Source: an uncultured Clostridia bacterium (GTDB lineage Bacteria > Bacillota > Clostridia > Christensenellales > CAG-138). From it: a stretch of DNA of 7,812 nucleotides. Location: the NCBI GenBank assembly GCA_937913075.1, contig CALEPU010000001.1:1-7812 (forward strand), written 5' to 3'. The notes below the pieces were generated by a model. It did no database searches. It was not told the DNA's origin and was given only the letters and a program-made list of their open reading frames with translations. Positions 4,778-7,812 of this stretch are shown here, piece by piece (position 1 is the first letter of the stretch; each line of letters opens with the position of its first letter). Made by a program: the position numbers and the translations under genes.

Positions 4778-6994
4778 ATGAATATCAAAAAAACCATTTG
4801 CGCGCTGCTTGCCTGCCTCATGGCGGTATGCTGTGCATTGCCCGCGTTGGCTGCTTCGGCTGTATCCGCTTCGGCGGCAAAGGCGATCACGATAACCCCT
4901 GCCTTCTCCGAGGGCGTTACGCTCGAATACGAAGCCTCCGCCATGAGCCTTAACTGCTCGGAGGTCTATGGGCTTCTGCGTGTTGAAAAGAGCAAGGCGC
5001 TTACCCTGACGGCATACTTTGCCGAGGGCTGGACCTATAATGCGACTTACACCAATTTTTTCCGCGCTCACAGTGAAAAGGTGACCGTTGCAGACGGCGC
5101 CGACGGCAGCAAGATATTCACCCTCAACGCCGAAAAGGGCGATCTTTTCACCAAGGACGAGCTGCTCGCGGTCGGCATTTATGCTACTCCGGAGAGCCTG
5201 CCCAAGCTCGAGATCAACGCCTCGGTCGCCTTCTCCCAGATAACCAAGACGGAGTGGGTGACCGCCGATTTCAAGCTGACGCTCGGCACTAAGGAGTTTG
5301 CGAGCGGCGATTACGAGGGCACCGGCTTTGTCAAGGGCAGGGGCAATACCTCTTGGGGGCAGCCCAAAAAGCCCTATTCCATTAAGCTTGACGCCAAGGC
5401 GAGCCTGCTCGATATACCCAAGACCAAAAAATACGCCATAGTGCCCAGCTACTCCGACCCCTCGCTGATACGCAATTACGTTGCCTACAAATCCGGTCTC
5501 TCGCTCGAAGGCATCGACTACGTCCCCAAGTGCGAGTTCGTCGACGTCTATCTCAACGGTACCTACAACGGCATCTATCTTTTAGTGGAGCGCGTTGCGA
5601 TCGAGTCCAACAAGATAGATATCGAAGATGCGACCGCCGAGGAGCTGACGGGCGGCTATCTTATCGAGAAGGATATAAACGGCAAGATAGATTTCACCAA
5701 CGACCTTTGGTTCGACTGCCCCTACTGGGCAAATCCGTCCAAGGATTATTTCGTGTTAAAGGATCCCGACGTCGAGGATTCGGAGCTTTGGAGCCGGATG
5801 CGCAGCTATCTCACGGGCTATATGCAGTCGCTCCACAACGCCGTTATGGGCTCGAGCGAGGAGCCTTATACCAAATACGTTGACGTCTCCTCATGGATAG
5901 ATTTTATTATCGTGCAGGAGCTTTCGAAGAATATAGACGGCAACCTAAAAACGAGCTGCTATATGTTTAAAGCGGCGCAGGACGATAAGCTTTACATGAC
6001 CGCGCCTTGGGATTTCGACCTCGCGTTCGGCAATCCCGCGACCACATGGAACAACGCAAGCTCTCAGCACAACGATTATTCCGACTGTCCCGACGCACAG
6101 AGTACCTCGGATTTCATGGTTATAAACAGCTCGTGTCCCTGGTTTGACACGCTGTATGACGACCATGAGGAGTTCCGCGCCGCGCTTTGCGAGCGCTACA
6201 CCGCATACCGCGCCGACATGATACCCTCGATGCTTGCGCTTATGGACTACGCGGGCGCATACCTCTCCGCGGCTTCGGTCGCCAACGACGCCAAGTGGAA
6301 TACCGATTTCAACAGCGGCGTGACCGCGCTGCGCACTTGGCTCACCTCCCGCATAGAGTGGCTCGACGGTCAGTGGCGCACCGATCAGGAGGAGATAGAC
6401 CTTGACTTTGCGCTGAACGCAGCCGGCGGAACGCTGCACTTCGATACCTCCAACTACGCCTTTACGGGCGTTACAGCAGACGGCAGGATAGCCGCCGTTA
6501 GCGGGAACACAGGCGTGCACAACTCCAAGAGCACCATAACTCTCACACTCGACATGCAGGCGGGCGAAACGCTCAGCTTTAATTACAAGGTCAGCTCCGA
6601 AACGAATTACGATTTCCTCACCGTTACGGTCAACGGCACTCAGATCGTAAGAAAATCCGGCGCAGTGAGCTGGACCTCCTGTACCTATACCGCCCAAACG
6701 AGCGGCAGCTACACCTTCATCTGGGAATATTCCAAGGACAGAGGCGTATCTACCGGCAGCGACTGCGCATGGGTGGACGAGGTGAGCTGGTCAGGTCAGC
6801 CGCAGATCACTCTGCTCGGCGACGCAGATTGCAGCGGCGAGGTGGATTTTGTCGATATATCGCTCATGTACCTCTTCCTCTACGGCGAGAGCGGGCTCAC
6901 ACAGCAGGGCTTGCTCAACGCCGATTATGACGGCGACGGTACCGTCACCTTCACAGATATAACGTATATCTCCCTCGGGCTTATCGGAGACTGA
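4778..6994 (+). CDS. Secreted CotH kinase-like protein with jelly-roll-like domain and type I dockerin
   Basis: 738 residues. A signal peptide (1-25, basic MNIKK, hydrophobic core, cleavage after ALA) exports it. Residues about 36-142 are an unrecognised beta-rich region. A CotH domain follows (about 143-535) with RGNTSWGQPKKPYSIKL (188-204), SDPSLIRN (226-233), NGTYNGIYLLVER (260-272) and APWDFDLAFG (409-418); the DFD is the likely metal-binding site. Bacillus CotH is an atypical kinase phosphorylating spore-coat proteins. Residues 545-672 resemble a jelly-roll or carbohydrate-binding-type domain (FNYKVSSE, YTFIWEYSKD, DCAWVDEV). The C-terminus (681-738) is a type I dockerin with calcium loops 682-693 and 716-727. 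The dockerin predicts docking to a cohesin scaffold outside the cell. The start is set by GGAGG six bases upstream. It has its own promoter and is followed by a GC hairpin. Domain calls are strong; kinase activity and target are unknown. Confidence 0.93.
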   Translation: MNIKKTICALLACLMAVCCALPALAASAVSASAAKAITITPAFSEGVTLEYEASAMSLNCSEVYGLLRVEKSKALTLTAYFAEGWTYNATYTNFFRAHSEKVTVADGADGSKIFTLNAEKGDLFTKDELLAVGIYATPESLPKLEINASVAFSQITKTEWVTADFKLTLGTKEFASGDYEGTGFVKGRGNTSWGQPKKPYSIKLDAKASLLDIPKTKKYAIVPSYSDPSLIRNYVAYKSGLSLEGIDYVPKCEFVDVYLNGTYNGIYLLVERVAIESNKIDIEDATAEELTGGYLIEKDINGKIDFTNDLWFDCPYWANPSKDYFVLKDPDVEDSELWSRMRSYLTGYMQSLHNAVMGSSEEPYTKYVDVSSWIDFIIVQELSKNIDGNLKTSCYMFKAAQDDKLYMTAPWDFDLAFGNPATTWNNASSQHNDYSDCPDAQSTSDFMVINSSCPWFDTLYDDHEEFRAALCERYTAYRADMIPSMLALMDYAGAYLSAASVANDAKWNTDFNSGVTALRTWLTSRIEWLDGQWRTDQEEIDLDFALNAAGGTLHFDTSNYAFTGVTADGRIAAVSGNTGVHNSKSTITLTLDMQAGETLSFNYKVSSETNYDFLTVTVNGTQIVRKSGAVSWTSCTYTAQTSGSYTFIWEYSKDRGVSTGSDCAWVDEVSWSGQPQITLLGDADCSGEVDFVDISLMYLFLYGESGLTQQGLLNADYDGDGTVTFTDITYISLGLIGD

Positions 6995-7004
6995 GTAAGA
7001 TTTT

Positions 7005-7034
7005 TAAGCCGGACCGCGAACGCGGTCCGGCTTA
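7005..7034 (+). terminator. Long GC-rich hairpin after the CotH-dockerin gene, probable terminator
   Basis: TAAGCCGGACCGCG (7005-7018) is perfectly complementary to CGCGGTCCGGCTTA (7021-7034), giving 13 bp around a GAAC tetraloop, ten bases after the stop codon. A T-run (7001-7005) lies before the hairpin rather than after it; downstream is CATTCT, so the U-tail is poor. It may end transcription inefficiently or protect the mRNA 3' end. Confidence 0.6.
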
Positions 7035-7077
7035 CATTCTCCAACGGCACGGAAATCATCTCTTTCTTCCGACCGAT

Positions 7078-7130
7078 AATAGGGAGCAGAGCCTCTCGCC
7101 GCTGTAACCTATCATTGGCGCCGCCCTATT
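7078..7130. repeat. Spaced inverted repeat AATAGGG / CCCTATT
   Basis: AATAGGG (7078-7084) and CCCTATT (7124-7130) are exact complements separated by 39 bases; the right arm overlaps the start of the -35 box of the following promoter. It may be a protein site or chance. Confidence 0.4.
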
Positions 7131-7157
7131 GTATTTCACTTCCAAAAGCTGTATAAT
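7129..7157 (+). promoter_or_regulatory. Sigma-A-type promoter for the EEP-family gene
   Basis: TTGTAT (7129-7134), 17-base spacer, perfect TATAAT (7152-7157). The predicted start is near 7164, about 34 bases before the GTG start codon. Confidence 0.8.
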
Positions 7158-7197
7158 TAGATCGTATATATTTCGATCCCCGAAAGGAGCGATTTCA

Positions 7198-7812
7198 GTG
7201 TCCAATACCAAAAAACCGATTCGCATAGGCAGGGTGCTTTTAAGCTGCGTGCTCGTCGCCGTGCTGCTCGTTGTCGGCGCGTTTCTCGCGCTTACCCTGA
7301 CGGAGTATAAGCCCGAGGCGGTCGAGGCAGTCGAGACCCCCGATTGTGACGAGAGGGTCAAAGCGGGGCAGAGCCTCACCGTAGTCTCATTCAACACAGG
7401 CTACGCCGCGCTCGGCGAGGACGCCGATTTCTTCATGGACGGCGGCGTTACCACAAGGCCCGAAAGCGCCTCCGCAGTCGAGACCAATATGGAAGGCATA
7501 GCCTCTATACTCAACGATCTCGGCGCCGATATAATAATGCTGCAAGAGGTCGATACGGGCTCCCGCCGTTCTTACGGCTTCGAGCAGGCTTCGTATTACG
7601 GCGAGCAGCTCGGCAAGCCGTATATGTTCGCGCTCAACTTCTCCTCGACCTTCGTTCCATACCCGCTCTCCGGCATGATAGGCAGGGTAAATTCCGGCCT
7701 CGCCACCTACACGAACCTCTGCTCTGCGGAGGCGGAGAGGGTGCAGCTTCCCGTGCCTTTCAGTTGGCCGATCCGCTGCTTTAACCTAAAAAGGTGCCTG
7801 CTTATATCAAGA
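7198..7812 (+). CDS. Membrane-anchored endonuclease/exonuclease/phosphatase family protein (3' partial)
   Basis: The first 205 residues of an EEP-superfamily (DNase I/exonuclease III-like) protein; the frame is open to the right edge. The start is a GTG with AAAGGAG (7183-7189) eight bases upstream; this frame has no earlier good start. A basic N-terminus is followed by a hydrophobic helix (about 13-34), so the enzyme is probably anchored with its catalytic domain outside. EEP motifs are SFNTGYA (64-70, Asn66 a metal ligand), LGADIIMLQEVD (108-119, Glu117 the metal-binding Glu) and PFSWPIRCFNLKRCLLISR at the edge. FFMDGG (78-83) and RVNSGLATY (163-171) also resemble a Clostridia subgroup annotated only as EEP family. 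The C-terminal catalytic half with the GDxN and SDH motifs lies outside the window. Substrate is unknown: nucleic acid, a phosphoinositide-like lipid or another phosphodiester are all possible. Confidence 0.87.
   Translation, partial: MSNTKKPIRIGRVLLSCVLVAVLLVVGAFLALTLTEYKPEAVEAVETPDCDERVKAGQSLTVVSFNTGYAALGEDADFFMDGGVTTRPESASAVETNMEGIASILNDLGADIIMLQEVDTGSRRSYGFEQASYYGEQLGKPYMFALNFSSTFVPYPLSGMIGRVNSGLATYTNLCSAEAERVQLPVPFSWPIRCFNLKRCLLISR

Noticed and set aside
5945..6697. 250-codon open frame on the minus strand
   Set aside because: Antisense to the well-supported CotH-dockerin gene; low-complexity composition typical of shadows in GC-rich DNA.
7160..7178. GATCG/CGATC pairing near the EEP transcript start
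   Set aside because: Only five base pairs with a nine-base AT loop; likely chance.
7056..7397. 113-codon open frame on the minus strand
   Set aside because: Antisense to the promoter, ribosome binding site and conserved start of the EEP gene; no recognisable protein features.

Overview
This is a GC-rich, wholly plus-strand stretch of what looks like a Gram-positive Clostridia genome, most likely an uncultured Oscillospiraceae/Ruminococcus-like gut or rumen bacterium. The reasons are the Firmicutes-type pair rplI-dnaB, strong AGGAGG-type ribosome binding sites, sigma-A-like promoters, an FMN riboswitch in front of a RibU-type riboflavin transporter, and a secreted CotH protein ending in a type I dockerin, the plug-in module of cellulosomes. 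Isoleucine ATA codons are frequent despite the GC-rich third positions. The family assignment is inference; no RNA gene or marker in the window fixes the taxon.

Layout: (1) bases 2-709, the C-terminal part of a CpsB/YwqE-type PHP protein-tyrosine phosphatase, cut by the left edge. (2) An 89-base gap holding two mutually exclusive hairpins, then a probable operon: a YybS-like (DUF2232) membrane protein (799-1938) with a 12-base tandem repeat coding an Asp-Asn tail, ribosomal protein L9 (1951-2403) and replicative helicase DnaB (2418-3773). The c-di-AMP phosphodiesterase gene gdpP, often found between yybS and rplI, is absent here. (3) 3774-4071: a 15-base tandem duplication, a strong extended -10 promoter, an FMN aptamer starting at the predicted transcript start, and an expression platform whose terminator also buries the Shine-Dalgarno sequence of ribU (4072-4662), followed by a clean intrinsic terminator. 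(4) A separately promoted secreted protein (4778-6994): signal peptide, unknown N-terminal region, CotH kinase-like domain, jelly-roll-like domain, dockerin. (5) A long GC hairpin, a promoter, and a GTG-started membrane-anchored endonuclease/exonuclease/phosphatase protein (7198 to the right edge, incomplete).

The window is a mosaic of housekeeping units (ribosome/replication, vitamin uptake) and envelope or secreted proteins, not one pathway. No CRISPR array, insertion sequence, phage or obvious defence system was seen. The best candidates for new biology are the two-conformation leader before the YybS-like gene, the tight dual-mode FMN switch, and the CotH-dockerin protein.
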